In this document: in pieces, positions 23,801 to 37,473 of the stretch
Layout of the letters: each line of letters starts with the position of its first letter
How positions within the stretch are numbered: the first letter of the stretch is position 1
Origin: Laetiporus sulphureus 93-53
Taxonomy: Eukaryota; Basidiomycota; Agaricomycetes; Polyporales; Laetiporaceae
NCBI RefSeq assembly: GCF_001632365.1
Contig: NW_024468520.1
Location: 160,271-224,270 of the forward strand
Length of the DNA: 64,000 nt
Direction of reading: 5' to 3'
Notes under the pieces: model-generated
The model's database searches: none
Told to the model about the DNA's origin: nothing
Seen by the model: only the letters and a program-made list of their open reading frames with translations
Made by a program: the position numbers and the translations under genes

Positions 23801-26195
23801 TGGTCAAAATGTTCTTGTAGAAATGCGTTTGCATGCCACTCATTTCAACGCGCAGGATGCGCTCACTCTTGGTCGGCAACGATGTGAGGACGTCGCGCTT
23901 TAGCCGCCGAAGCATCAAACTCTCAAGCTGCTTGTGCAACTCCTTGATCTTCTCCTCATGATCGACGTCAGTCAAATCGAACTCGTTGCTCAATTGAACT
24001 AAGGGGCTCTGTCAACAACTGTACCTGAACCGAAATCAAAAGAAACTGCTCACACTTCTCTGGCATGAGGAAATGCATCAGTGAGAGTAGCTCTGGAAAG
24101 CCGCGAGGCGAAAGTTCGATCAGTTGAGATGATCGCAAGACAAACTGCACCGCCCACTTACCCTTCACGTTGTTCTGCAAAGGCGTGCCTGTAATGAGCA
24201 GCTTGGAGGCTGCCGGGAAGGACCTCAATGCTTCATAGAGCTGGCTCTCGGAGTTCTTTAGCCGATGGGCCTGGATTAATTCAAGCGTTAATCAGAAGCT
24301 CCGCTGCATACCGCAGAGCGTCGCACTAACCTCGTCCACAGCTAGGACCTGCCATTTGATGTCGCCCAGCTCCTTGGAGTCTCGCAATGTGATCTCATAC
24401 GTCGTCAGCAAAACGTTCATCTTCAACTTCTTAAGAGACGGGCCAAAATCGTAGTTGCGAATGACTTCTCGCGCTGCAGCTGTTCCAATGTAAGTGATGA
24501 CGTTGATATCCGGCGCCCATGTCGCAAATTGCGACTGCCACGCCGTGATCGTAGACAGAGGAACGATGACCAGGAAGGGCCCGTATTGCAACATCTCATG
24601 GAACAAATAGGAGAGGAATGCCACTGTCTGAACGGTCTGCAGACATCAAAGGATGAGCGGAACAAGCATGGAAGCGGCTAACACGTGCTTGCTCGTACCT
24701 TCCCAAGGCCCATCTCGTCTGCAAGGATACCATTCTCACCCTTGCTCCACAAGTATGCTAGCCAGTTAAGACCCGTCAGCTGGAAGTCCTTCAGCTCGCC
24801 CCCTGTAGCCTGCAAGTACTCTGGATCTTCCGTGATCTTCCCGAACGGCGGCCTTGAGTTCTTGGAGTAGAACGTGCTCTTGTACGGAAACTTGGCCTCC
24901 ACTTCGCGATTCCTGAACGCGTCAATCTGTTCCTTTGCAATGGGACGAATTTCTTGCTGGGTCTCCCACGTGCAATGATCGTAGTTTAGGCCGTTCCACT
25001 TGCAAAAGTACTCAACTTGACCCTCGGCATTCTCTCGCTGGGAGATGATGCGCTCAACAGTTTTGTATGTCTCAAGCTCTTCCTTCTCACGCTCCTTGTC
25101 CAGGAGAAGGATTTCCTTATCCTCGCGAGAGAGGTCCGGTGACGTAACGCGCTCTTGGTATGCTTTGTATGCCTTGATGTAATTATCGACACGCTTCAGA
25201 CCCTTCCAGCGCTTGAGAAACTCGTACATCTCGTCCGTGTTGTGCAAATGAGAGAAGCCCTTCCATTTAATGTGGAAACGCTACAAAGATCATGTAAACT
25301 GATAACATGAGAGGGAGCGGCATTTTGGAACACATACAATGTTATGCATCCAGTCATCTTCCGCATCGTCTTCGTGCCCTTCCTCTCGGGAGTGCCCAAG
25401 GACTGCTTCAATCTCGTGCAAAGGCTCAGCGTTGGAGTCAACATAGGTTCCAGTGTCAACCTCCTCTTCGTCAAACTGCTCGAAGTCTTGCACGTCGTCC
25501 ACATAGTTGGGGACTCTACCCGCTCGGCTGGAGACGCGCAACTCTTCGCGAGATGAGCGGGATTTCTTCTTTTTCTTCGATCGAGAACCATAATCCGAAT
25601 CCGAATCCGAGCCGGAAGGACGGGACACCACTATATGCGGTATGAATAGCATATAGCAACATCAGTGATGACATAAAACCAACTACTCACCTCTCGGCTT
25701 TGACGGTTGTTTCTTCTTCTTCGGCACCTTTTTCTTGATGGTACCGTACTCTTCGTCTGCATACGACGCATCCTCATCGTCATTGTCGTCTTCCTCCGGT
25801 TCATCTTCGTATCCCTGTATATGTCACGCGCGCTGAGTATGAAATCGGACTATAGAGTTGAGGCACATACGGAATCATCTTCGTCCTTGATCTGAACCAG
25901 GCAGATCTTCCTTCAGCACGCATCTCATACGACCCTGGACAAGACCACATACCGCACGATTCTTCATGTATGCCGACGAGTGACCATTGGGCTTCGCGAC
26001 GGGTGGCGTCTCATCATCGTCGACTTCGTCGGCGTCGGCATCGGCATCGGCATCGGCGTCGGTGGTGTCGAGTGGGAGCTTCTTGATGTCGACGTCGGAC
26101 TCGACATGGACGGAGACGTCGCTGCCGTCGCTGTGTGGGACGGGGGAGATAGGTTGGCTGAGGGATGGGGTGTCGTACTCGCCAGGAGGCGACAT
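20870..26195 (-). CDS. CHD1: chromodomain helicase DNA-binding protein Chd1
   Basis: Chd1 is a Snf2-family ATPase that spaces nucleosomes over transcribed genes. The start at 26195 gives [19 protein letters not shown]. An acidic N-terminus holds a DA-repeat and a Lys-rich [13 protein letters not shown] stretch. Two chromodomains follow (about 24950-25300; [15 protein letters not shown] and [16 protein letters not shown]). The ATPase has [14 protein letters not shown] (about 24700), [20 protein letters not shown] and [17 protein letters not shown]...L segment near 24330 is the DEAH position across an intron. The helicase C domain carries [14 protein letters not shown] in VLIFSQMV form, [20 protein letters not shown] and RAHRIGQK (about 23020-23500). 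The SANT-SLIDE region has [20 protein letters not shown] and YGFGNWETM (about 21850-21930). The CHD1 helical C-terminal domain is [20 protein letters not shown] with DKWRRHLW (about 21100-21290). The stop is at 20870 after a Ser-rich tail. I infer about 15 exons. The domain order is complete. Confidence 0.94.
26028..26064. repeat. hexanucleotide microsatellite coding for (Asp-Ala)n in Chd1
   Basis: Six tandem units of GTCGGC/ATCGGC encode, on the minus strand, alternating Asp and Ala in the acidic N-terminal region of Chd1. Length variation between strains would change the protein without shifting frame. Confidence 0.7.
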
Positions 26196-26471
26196 GGAGG
26201 GATAGTCTCTGGCGAGTGAATTCAGCTTGGAGGACGACGAGCGCGAGAAGAGGGCGGGACGACGAAGGGGGGATGTGGGAAGCCGGGGCTGGCGTTGACA
26301 AGGGGTTTTACGAGCGCCAGAGCCGACAGCCCAGCTCGGACATGGTTCGCACGCGTGCGCCGGGCCCACACAGCGCACGAGCTCGTCACTGGCCATGGCG
26401 AACTCCGACCGCCGTGCCTCTCCCGTCACCTTATCTCCATCTTCCACTATCGCCCACCGCTACGACCAACA

Positions 26472-26884
26472 ATGACTTCTGAGCACATCCTCAGCGCTGC
26501 AGCACGCAAAAAACAGCAATTCCTGGAACTCATAGCCTTCGCCGTCGGCATGCACAGCGACGGCGGACGCGCAATTCGCCGCGTGCCCCCGGCCCACCGT
26601 GGGACCCGTCTGATGTCCATCTGCGCGCTTCCATCATCGCCCGCGGCCCGCAGCGGTCGTGGCTCCCTCGGCAGAGCGTTCTCGAGCGGTCGCCGTCGTC
26701 GCCACCAGCGGCCACCACCGACGAGATGTCCGTCACGCATGTCACGCGTCACGCGGCGCCCTCTGTTCACGGCGCCTGCCCCCACCCGGTGCATCACCGG
26801 AGGGTAACTCTATGCTGCCGCCCCTGCTCTCTGCTCTCTGACTAGCTTTCTCCTTCGCTCGACGACGACAGTGAAAACGAGTGA
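26472..26884 (+). CDS. possible small gene, divergent from CHD1
   Basis: This is a weak candidate. An ATG at 26472 opens MTSEHILSAAARKKQQFLEL. A later segment in another frame joins through a GTAACT...CTAG intron (about 26807-26849) to LSPSLDDDSENE and a stop at 26884, which looks like a natural acidic C-terminus. A further intron would be required between them and I cannot place it. No family is recognised. It would share a 276-bp promoter with CHD1. It may equally be untranslated promoter sequence. Confidence 0.25.
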
Positions 26885-27244
26885 ATGCGTTCGCGACATT
26901 GGGCGCCCATGCATTGCCAAGGGCACGCGGCTCTACTCGCAGCCGGCTCCCGCGCATCGCGGACGCCGTCCCTATCGGCGACGGCGTCTTCAGTTCCAGA
27001 ACCCGAAGTATCCTCCGTGACCAAAGGTGTTTGTCTCCGCGCACTGCCCTTCTACAGCGCCCGACTAGCACCTTCTCCAGATAAGCACGGGTCGTGAGGC
27101 CTCCTCATGGCTCGATGGGCGGCGAGAACAAGAGCGATAGCGTTGCGTGCTACAATAATTTAATACATGATGTGTGAGTGGTCCGTTGCCCGTCACAATC
27201 ACAGCGGCCCTAGTGCGTTGGTCCATGCAGAGTCCAGTGTTTCA
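26885..27244. other. spacer upstream of protease 3' end
   Basis: About 360 GC-rich bases hold overlapping short frames in both directions and no supportable gene. Confidence 0.4.
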
Positions 27245-29097
27245 TTAGTAGCGACGGTACGGCCGCTCGTAACGAGGGAAAGGTGGTTGTTCGTAATGCA
27301 GGCCTGCGGGCGCAGGCTCGTGCAGTCGCTGGTACGCCTTCCGGCTTGGTCTTGTCAGGAAGTAGGCCACCATCACAATAAAGAAGATCCCCAAGGCCAC
27401 GCTGCCGGCGATGATATAAGGTACATATGGTTTTATTTCCCCCGCCAGGGAGGCGTCGGTGGTATTGCTTGAGTCATTGCCCTGAGACATATTCGAAGCG
27501 GAAGCGGGGAGTAGGTGGAACGATGATGTGTTGTCCACACCGCCCAAACGTTCTTGCACAAAGTCTTGGTGTGCTTGCGCAGGGTCGGTGGTGGAGAGTA
27601 GTTGAATATAGGGCTCCGCCGTTTGCGAACTGGAGCCATCGACAAAGTCACCAAAATCGACCAGCAGATAGGCATTCCTCACTGCAATTGATCTAGTCAG
27701 CCCCGACGCTTCGAGTGCTAGCGTGTAAATATGTACACACGAAATGCCATCCCCAGAATCATATCGTACTCTGATGAAGCTGCAGAAGTGATAGGATGGA
27801 ACGAGCTCACACAGACAGGCTCTCCATCAGCGTTGCGCTCGTTGAACATTGCCAGGCTCGCATCCAAAGGGTTTACGGGAAAGTTTATCCCGCCAAACTT
27901 GAACGTGATATTCAGCTCTGCATCGCACGGTATTGTCCATACCTCGCCAGCACCAGGAACATATCGTGAAGTTAGTCCCTGGCACTCTTGAATAGAACGC
28001 GTCAGCGACTGTGCTGAAGTGAAGTATTCTAAGGTGAGAAGATTATTCGTTATATCTCGGCAGTCACAGCAACGCACCTCGGAACTTGTGGCAAGGAGAA
28101 CCCCGAGTCAAATACCACCACAAGCTGGTCCAGTCCCTCCACGACTGATTGCACTTGCACAATCTCTCCACCCGGCGCAACACTCCCATCTTTACCCAAT
28201 AACGTCTGCCAATGCTGATTGGACCATCTTCTTCCTTCACCACCACGAGCTTCGGCTGCGCCGTGACATTTTCGTACCCTTCCAGCACGCGCCCGATGGT
28301 CAGCTCGCCTGGGAACGGATTCGTTGTGTCGTCCGAACGGCCAAGGAGGATGGTCAAGATGTTGGGGGCTGAGACGTTCTGACGGAAGATCCGGTCGAGC
28401 GGTGTCGCCCGCTCCTGAATTGAATTGCGCGAAGATACGTGAGTCGCTGTTGGGCCCCAGGCCGATGGTGCCCTGGCCCGAGGGGTGCGAGCTGTCGGGA
28501 GTGACGCTAACTGGATGATAGTATGAATGGGAGGTTCGACGGAGTCGTGCTGATGATGCTCACCGAAAGCCTGGTCCTCAACTGTGTATTCATCAAACTG
28601 GAGAGGAGCCGTCATTGAATACATATGCACCTTGATACACTTGCAAAATAAAGCGAGGAAACCTACCGTCCGCCGACCCAATCGCATAGTCTATCGTAGC
28701 GGTCTTTCCTGTGCTCTGCACGCCAGGTACATTCCCTGCTACCCACAAGTCCGCACTGCAAAATGTTTAGCGTGAACATGCCATCTCTCTCCGGCTAGAC
28801 TCTTGACAACGAGTGCCCTCACCTTCCCGTGTCAATTAAAACCTGGAACGTTTGTCATCCCAGCGTGACGTTGGTATAGTAATTGAGGTCCCCCGCGTCC
28901 TTCAAGTCCAGTCCTCCCTTGGCAGAAGACATACTTGCCCTGCGCCCCAAGCCCCCCAAGCCACCCGTCGCCCTCCACCCATTTCCATGATCGACACGCC
29001 TTCTGGCCACCGGCACTCTCACTGCACTCACAGCCCAATCATCAATGAGGAAGCAGAGGTATAGCAGCAAAGACCCAGAGAGTAATGAGGGCCTCAT
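27245..29097 (-). CDS. membrane-anchored pepsin-like aspartic protease (family A1), interrupted by in-frame TGA
   Basis: This is a secreted-pathway aspartic protease. The start at 29097 gives a signal peptide (MRPSLLSGSLLLYLCFLI), then a pro-region leading to DLNYYTNVTLG. The next codon is TGA (28855-28857), after which the same frame continues perfectly as QTFQVLIDTG, the first catalytic motif (Asp codon 28831-28833). After an intron the exon SADLWVAGNVPGVQSTGK follows. Later exons give QFDEYTVEDQAFGE, FRQNVSAPNILTILLGR and FPGELTIG, then the second catalytic motif VVVFDSGFSLPQVPR (Asp codon 28107-28109). GEVWTIPCDAELNITFKFGG and YDMILGMAF come next. The C-terminus has a Ser/Asn-rich stalk, one membrane span (YIIAGSVALGIFFIVMVAYF) and a short basic tail ending at 27245. 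About nine exons. The rest of the gene looks fully maintained, so the TGA may be a recent mutation, an error or something spliced around; as written, translation would stop after about 80 residues. Confidence 0.85.
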
Positions 29098-29507
29098 GGA
29101 TGACGACACACACCACACGAACGCCGCACATTGTGCCTATAGCCGCATTTATGAATGATGAAAACACCCTTCGAGCCAGATAGAGGCGATGCTGTCGGTG
29201 ACGGCGAGATGCGTTTTGGACATGGTGGTGTTGATCTGTTGCCAAGTGAGCAGTTCACGCTTGTCACCGGGGCGCGTGTCCAGTGAGTCACAGCTCAAGT
29301 CGGAATGATGCAGTTGTTTATGCTGATTTCCGTGCGCACACAGTGCCGAACGAGTTCGAATGTAAGTGTTTTATTGCTTCACAGCATGACAAAAGCAATG
29401 CAATACATCTAGGTGCCGTACAGAACATCTGCGAATAGATAATGGAGAATGTATTATTACATGCTGCCAGTCCAGAGTCCGGAGCCCGTCTATTTGCCAA
29501 AAGGAAC
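29098..29507. promoter_or_regulatory. spacer: promoter of aspartic protease and 3' end of MET3
   Basis: About 410 bp lie upstream of the protease start and downstream of the ATP sulfurylase stop, with both genes on the minus strand. No clear core promoter motif or gene is seen. Confidence 0.4.
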
Positions 29508-31611
<2,104 letters not shown>

Positions 31612-33079
31612 TGCGGCAAAAATGTGTGCAAAATGCGGGAGAAAGAGTCAAGCTCTCGTATAGGACACGCCTCTATGGCTTTGATTGCACTGAGGAAAGA
31701 CATCCTGCAATTGTGTTCGTATTATATGAAGGAGTGAAATTGACGATGGTGAACGAATCACGCAATCCACGCGCCGTCCGTTCTCGGGAGTGAGTAATTG
31801 GCGCCTACGTACATGGAGCAAAGATCCATCCTTCCCGCAACGATCAAGCTGTCTTACCGTACAACACAGGTGAGTAGGAGTCGACACATATTCATAGCAG
31901 CTCGAGTCTTGCGAATGATCAAGCTTCAAGGATGCACCGCTAATAACATGAATTCCGAATACGTAGGCTTAACCGCACCGAATTCCGAATAACTTATTCG
32001 GAGTAACGATGCTTGGTCAACAATCGAACAAGCGCCTCTCGACTCGCGGAGATTGATGTAAAATAATGCTCTTGCAGATTGAGACTTCGTCCATCTTCAT
32101 TTCCTACCAGATCCTTAGCACCAAAAGAAGGCATGTGATTCTGCAGACAAGCTATGCTCCACAACTGAGTGCCATGCGGAAGATACACGAGGCAGGATGC
32201 GTTGGAGGTGACCTTTAACCATGGGTGGCCGGGATTGCACTATGCACGGGCTATCTGCAGGAGGTACTTCATGCCCATAGCCATATATCCAGGATGCAGC
32301 GTGCTATGCGGCAACCTTTTCGGGAGAGGCGATCTCCATCCACAACAACGTGAAGCAGACAGTATGCAATCAGTGTCATGAAACATAGCATATCAGGTGC
32401 ATCCAGCATCGCTGACGTCTAGTAGCTCTAGACTATACTGAGATCTCAGCGCGATAACATTTGATACCGGATAGGATCCATCGCAGCGTCGTTCAGGAAC
32501 TGCTCTCCAGCCCTGACTGTAAGATTTTTTCCAGGCTTCTTGATGGCCGCTCTTCAATAGCATGTTCGATCCGTCCATCCATATGAATGATAAAATGACT
32601 GCGTTGTCCGGATCCTTACCCTTCTAAAAAAGTGCCAATTGAATCACCTCCATTCAATTACCCTTGATAAAACACAGCGCCTTGTCATGTATCGTCCAGT
32701 CTGTTCGCTGGTTCGTGAATGTTCTCACTCGGTGATTAGACGATGAATATGTCCTATTCTTCGTGGCTAGGAATGGTGTTGTAGTAAACGATAATAACAT
32801 TAGGGCGGAATTGCAACGCGCGAGACGCGAAAAAAAGACTATGCCAACAAAAATGACAAAAAGAAGGAACGCGTGTATTACGTTCACAGCAACGGACACG
32901 GACAGCAGCATAACGGTTGTACCGAGAGAGAAGAGCGTCCGTGTTCCCACCTTGTCCCAACGACTAAAAGTACATTACTCTACATGACAGATCCCTGCTA
33001 CGTACTGGCCGCACTCGTACGCACGCCATCCCGAGGTACAGACCCGCCCGTCTGCTCTCGGAACGCGCACGTACCAGTA
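31612..33079. other. long spacer upstream of MET3
   Basis: About 1.47 kb lie between the MET3 start and the 3' end of the next minus-strand gene. Several frames of 60-98 codons occur on both strands, but none has recognisable content. A notable palindrome lies at 31984-32002. The MET3 promoter must be in the first few hundred bases; I do not see a CACGTG site there. Confidence 0.45.
31984..32002. repeat. perfect 9-bp palindrome with 1-nt spacer
   Basis: TCCGAATAA and TTATTCGGA are exact inverted copies around a single C. A second half-site (AATTCCGAATA) occurs about 32 bp upstream near 31950. It lies about 370 bp upstream of the MET3 start, and a dimeric transcription-factor site is possible. 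Confidence 0.55.
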
Positions 33080-34911
33080 CTATGGACCCAGCAGCAACGC
33101 GACTGGACTGAGGGTTGACATGACCTCGATCGAGCCTTGCCCACTATGGTGTTTTGGTCCTGGTACGGCTGATGGCCTTGTGCCGGTGCCTACCCATCCG
33201 ATGATCCTCGATGTATGGATAACATCGAAGTCCACATTCCGCTCAGCTGCCGAACCAGGTGTTGTACTTGATGACAGCGCGGACTTGTACATGCTCATGT
33301 CGTAATCCGACAAAGCATTGATACTGTCGACCGACGACGTGAGCACTTCCGCCGTAGCAAATGTTGTCATGACGTCGAAGAAACCGGTATACATGTTGTC
33401 CACGCTCACAAGCGCCTCGCCCATGCTATTCTCGACGCGGACATCCAAAATGCCAGCCGCCGAGTTAGGATCGTGCATGATGACAAGTGCGAGGGGAGCG
33501 TTGAACGTCTGGAACCTAGTCATGAAGTCGGGCATCCTGCCCTCGATTGTCAAGGTAGGTGAGAGATTCAAATGGACAGCTGCGGACAATTCTCTGCACA
33601 TACTATCAGGACAGCCATCCACGGGATGAACTCAACTGGATACTCACGCATTGCCCGTGCCGACGTCGAGAAAAACAGGCCCATCGCCGGTGTTGGTCAG
33701 GGTGACATTGACGTTGATGGGACTGAGGTAATGTCAATTGCCAAGACTTAATATGACGCAGAAGACACATACGCAGAGACGGTGTCCAGCACCAAAGACT
33801 CTGTCACATTGAACGTTCCCTCTATCTCTGCTAGTGCAGTCTTGACGACAAGTGAATTCGCATCCATCGACTACACCTCGTATCAGCCATCGATTCGATA
33901 TTGTTGATATCCTTGACTTACCCTCACTGACACCTTCGATCTTGGCCCGCCAAGCGAAACTCTGTCGAAAGTCACATATGGCGATAGGTTGGTAAACCAC
34001 TGCGTGAAATGCGGCAGCATCGTCAGGAATTCGTTGACGTGCAGTAATGATGGTGTTTGAGGGAAAAGGAAGGTCATATTGAAAATGAGGGTGTCGTTTG
34101 AGGTGAGGTTCGACGGCACGTAGAGATACACTCCATTGCTGTCGGAAATGTTCATCAAGCACACGTGTGTGCGCTCTTTCAGGGCTTCGTCGGAGTATTG
34201 CATAGAAACCGAGACAATGGCCTCGGTGACCGAAGGGTCCGCATTTACGCCGACGTCCAGGGTGCCTGAGATGTCTTGAACGGTAGTGGAATCGGTAGCA
34301 TAGGAAACATTCGACTGAATGAAGACAAGGTCTGACAGCGGCAGCGCGTATTCCAGCCTACCGAGAAACGTTCAGTAGTAACACTGGGACGGCGCACTTT
34401 TACTCACATCGACTGTGTGCTGTTCTCTTCCGACCATTGATTGCACCCCACTGCAGAGGATATAGAAAATGACTCGCTTCCGCCCACAATGAAACTGACG
34501 GAATCGGAGGCAGTCGGCCCAGGCGGGAAGAGTTTCTGATGTTGGCTTGATCGTTGTCGCAGCTTCTGTACTCAGGTCAGAGCAAGTTTTCAGATCGCAT
34601 AGGTTACTGCTCACTATAACGATGATAGGCACGCCGACGGTAACGGTGAGGAAAAAGTATATCACCAGCGCGTACAGGAGTGCACGTCGGAAGCGGGCCT
34701 TGGAGTACCTCTGCCACCATGTCAGATATTTTGACTCAACCGGCTCTTCAACGGGTTGCTCAAGAGTGGCGTCCCGGGGGAGATTGAGCGCTTGGGAGAA
34801 TTCGTAGCTAGGGAGGGAGGGTGTGGGTGTTGAGGGGCGGACTACTGAGCGGGAGTCGTCCGAGAGTTTGTCGGAGTTGTGTGGATCGTCTGTGTCGTCA
34901 AGTATAATCAT
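33080..34911 (-). CDS. uncharacterised single-pass membrane protein with large extracytosolic region
   Basis: I recognise only a general type common in basidiomycetes: a short acidic/Ser-rich cytosolic N-terminus, one membrane span, and a long extracytosolic beta-rich part with N-glycosylation sites, similar in plan to fungal DUF3712/LEA-like membrane proteins. The start at 34911 gives MIILDDTDDPHNSDKLSD. The membrane segment is ALLYALVIYFFLTVTVGVPI with following IVIV (about 34610-34680), preceded by a basic RRYSKARFRR-like cluster (QRYSKARFRR). Later exons include LYVPSNLTSNDTLIFNMTFL, PHFTQWFTNLSPYVTFDRVS and LNLSPTLTIEGRMPDFMTRF (about 33520-33570). The stop is at 33080. I infer six or seven exons. 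No catalytic motif is seen. Confidence 0.65.
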
Positions 34912-35414
34912 GTTCACCGACAAGCGGTGAGGCACATTGATGGTTTGTGTGGTGGCCTGAGCGCTGAGCAGGAAAAGAGAGCGCTGATCAAAGAGTCGTC
35001 GACGTCGTTGGGCACTCTGAGGCTTGAGCACGAGCCACAAGGCTGCACGGTCACAGTACCGTCACACAGTAATAACAGAGTTCCAAATCTGGTCGGCGGA
35101 CTCCCGCGTTACGTAAGCAAGCGGTCCAAGCTCCCCGACGTCCACTGACTGAGGAGCACTAGGTCTAGGTCAGACACAGGAGGCAGCCGCGGGCACGTCG
35201 TTCCTTGGAGTTCTTGTTGATGTACGGTTCTACGGATGTAGGCCACAGTATGGGTTTTCGGCCTTGAGCCTCATTTTTCCTCGCGATGCTTAGCAACGGA
35301 CCAAGTCCAAATGGCAACAAGTTACCAAGATGAATTTGGCTACATATACATACATCGTAAGTGTGGAGTCAATTAAAAACTCTTTCCTTCGAAAACAGCT
35401 GGCAGTCTACGTGC
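34912..35414. promoter_or_regulatory. spacer with promoter of the membrane-protein gene
   Basis: About 500 bp lie between the start of the membrane-protein gene and the stop of ERO1. A frame crosses 34879-35148 on the plus strand without recognisable content. No core promoter element is obvious. Confidence 0.4.
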
Positions 35415-37473
35415 TCATAGATCGCTTCTAGCTCCCTGACCCTTCCCGGATAATGCAAAGATGTCCATGACGGCACTCAGAAGGCTCTGGAATACGTCCA
35501 CGAGCCCGTGTACACAGTCCACGGTCCCATCCTTGCATGCCCGCACCCAGCTGACCAGATCATCCATAAATTTGCCGCTCCAGGCGAGCTGCTTTCCTGT
35601 CACAGGTGAACGCTGTGCCTAATTGCCCGAAAACACATTGTCAGCAAAACGTCATCGTAAGCTCAACTTGGCAGCCAAGACTCGCCTTCGATGCGCTCGT
35701 CGCAGTCGAAGCGGCCGCCTTGATCAGTCGCGCCTCCTCCTGGGTATCCGTGCCCGACCACATCTTGCGGAAATCGTTCACCGCCGCGAGACTCTCGGAA
35801 ACACGGTGTAGCGTGTTGATCAGCGCAACGACCTCGGACCGCTGAAGGAGATTCTGGTTCAGGCGAGGGCTGAATAAGAGGCGACATCCTTAAGAAACAT
35901 CTCGACGGTGGAAGAGGACGAGACGTACTCTAGTGCTTTCTCGTCTAGCTCGAACACAACCTTCAGTGCAGTCGCAATACCAGTTGTTTGAACCTTGCCC
36001 CAGAGACGACATTTGTCACAGCCCACACAATCCATGATGCGGGTTACGTTCCGGAAGTGCTCCTTGAACTCCTCCTTCAGGATCTATACATGAACCGGTA
36101 TTAGATCGTGTTCCGCTACAGGAAAGAACGAGCGACTGACATTCGCGTTCTCTCCGCGGAAGAGCGCTGTCTCGTCAAACTTGCCGACGGCCTGTGCGAT
36201 GTCGATCACCTTCTTCAGACGGGCAAGTGTCTCCGCATCGCCTTCGTGTGTCTCCGTGCCGCAGTAGTCGTACGCCGAAAGGTATGGCCCGAGCCGCGCA
36301 ATCGCACGCAGGAGCAACACCTCATCGAAGTACATGAACTGCAGTCGTTCGGGGTACGCTGCAACTCTGTTGATGAAGCATTGGAGGTCCGGACCCTAAG
36401 GTGAACCATGGGATGAGCCACCTACGACACAGTGATTGCACGAGCTAGCCACTCACCCACTCACCCGTGCTCTGGTTCATCATTTCGTGGCAAATGTGCG
36501 TTGAGATGCTCGTATGCAGGCCTGTTGGGGATGATCAGCCATCGTAATATGAATGGAATTCTAGATGAGAGCACCTGAGATAATCTTGTAATACACGCGC
36601 TGCTCGAGGCACTCCCTAGGGCTCTCCACGCCTTCGGCAGGGAGGGCATCCGCCTTATGCTCCGGCAGCGACACGGCAGCGGGATTTGTCGATTCGTGAA
36701 GGTTCACTTCGGACAGACCAAAGCAGTTCTCAGAGTAGATTGATGACCAGACGCGGTGCGCGGAAGGGCCAATATAGCCAGTAAAACGCTCTGGGTTCAG
36801 TGTGAGGTCAACGTACTCGCCCTCTGTCATGTCATCGAGGAAACAGTAGTCGGAGTCACGATAGTAGCAACCAGGTAGTAGCGTCCTCTAAGACAAGTCA
36901 GAGGCATGACGAGCACGATAGACCGACGGCCGCACCTGGCCATCCGGAGGCATCTCCACCTTGCTCAATGAGGCTGCCCGCCACTTTTCTGGTATCTCGC
37001 TCTGTGTAGACCACGTCTGCAGCCATTCTCGACGAGTTTAAAGCCACACGCACTTCATCGACTGTGGTTATTCCACACTCTCTGTTCGCGCAGGTTCCGT
37101 CCTCTTCCCAGAAGGGACAGTCGCGATAGAGGTCAACGCGGAAATACTTGAAGAACGGGGTTTCCACTAGAGCATGTAATTGCGAAAACAGCTCATCGTT
37201 CACGCTTTCTACATTCTCGTAGTTGCAAAGTGTTGTCTCGATTGGACCTGTTAGCTATGCGCGGGTTGGCTTGAGCATATCTACCCGGAGAAGCAGTCGA
37301 CGCACGTATTGATCACAAATTGGCTTCTTCACTGGCTGGTGTTTCATGACATTCTGGACTTTGTCCCCTTGGACGACGGTATCAGACAGGAAAGGGTGCG
37401 ACTGGGTAGCATAGGCAACGAATGGATAGGTCAGGAAGACGATGGAGAGGGCGTGAAGACGTCGACGCAGCAT
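35415..37473 (-). CDS. ERO1: ER oxidoreductin Ero1
   Basis: Ero1 is the FAD-dependent oxidase that reoxidises protein disulfide isomerase in the ER lumen. The start at 37473 gives a signal peptide ([20 protein letters not shown]). The next exons give [39 protein letters not shown], whose CANREC is the CxxxxC shuttle cysteine pair, and [20 protein letters not shown] followed by [15 protein letters not shown], the FAD-binding region. [20 protein letters not shown] follows. The active-site block [20 protein letters not shown] has the expected CxxCxxC. The C-terminal exon (about 35415-35603) is [20 protein letters not shown] followed by a variable tail. About eight exons. All redox cysteines needed for activity are visible. 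Confidence 0.93.

Noticed and set aside
32654..32950. 98-codon minus frame with a hydrophobic segment
   Set aside because: The hydrophobic stretch could suggest a membrane peptide, but there is no supporting motif, it has no clear start context, and two other frames overlap it.
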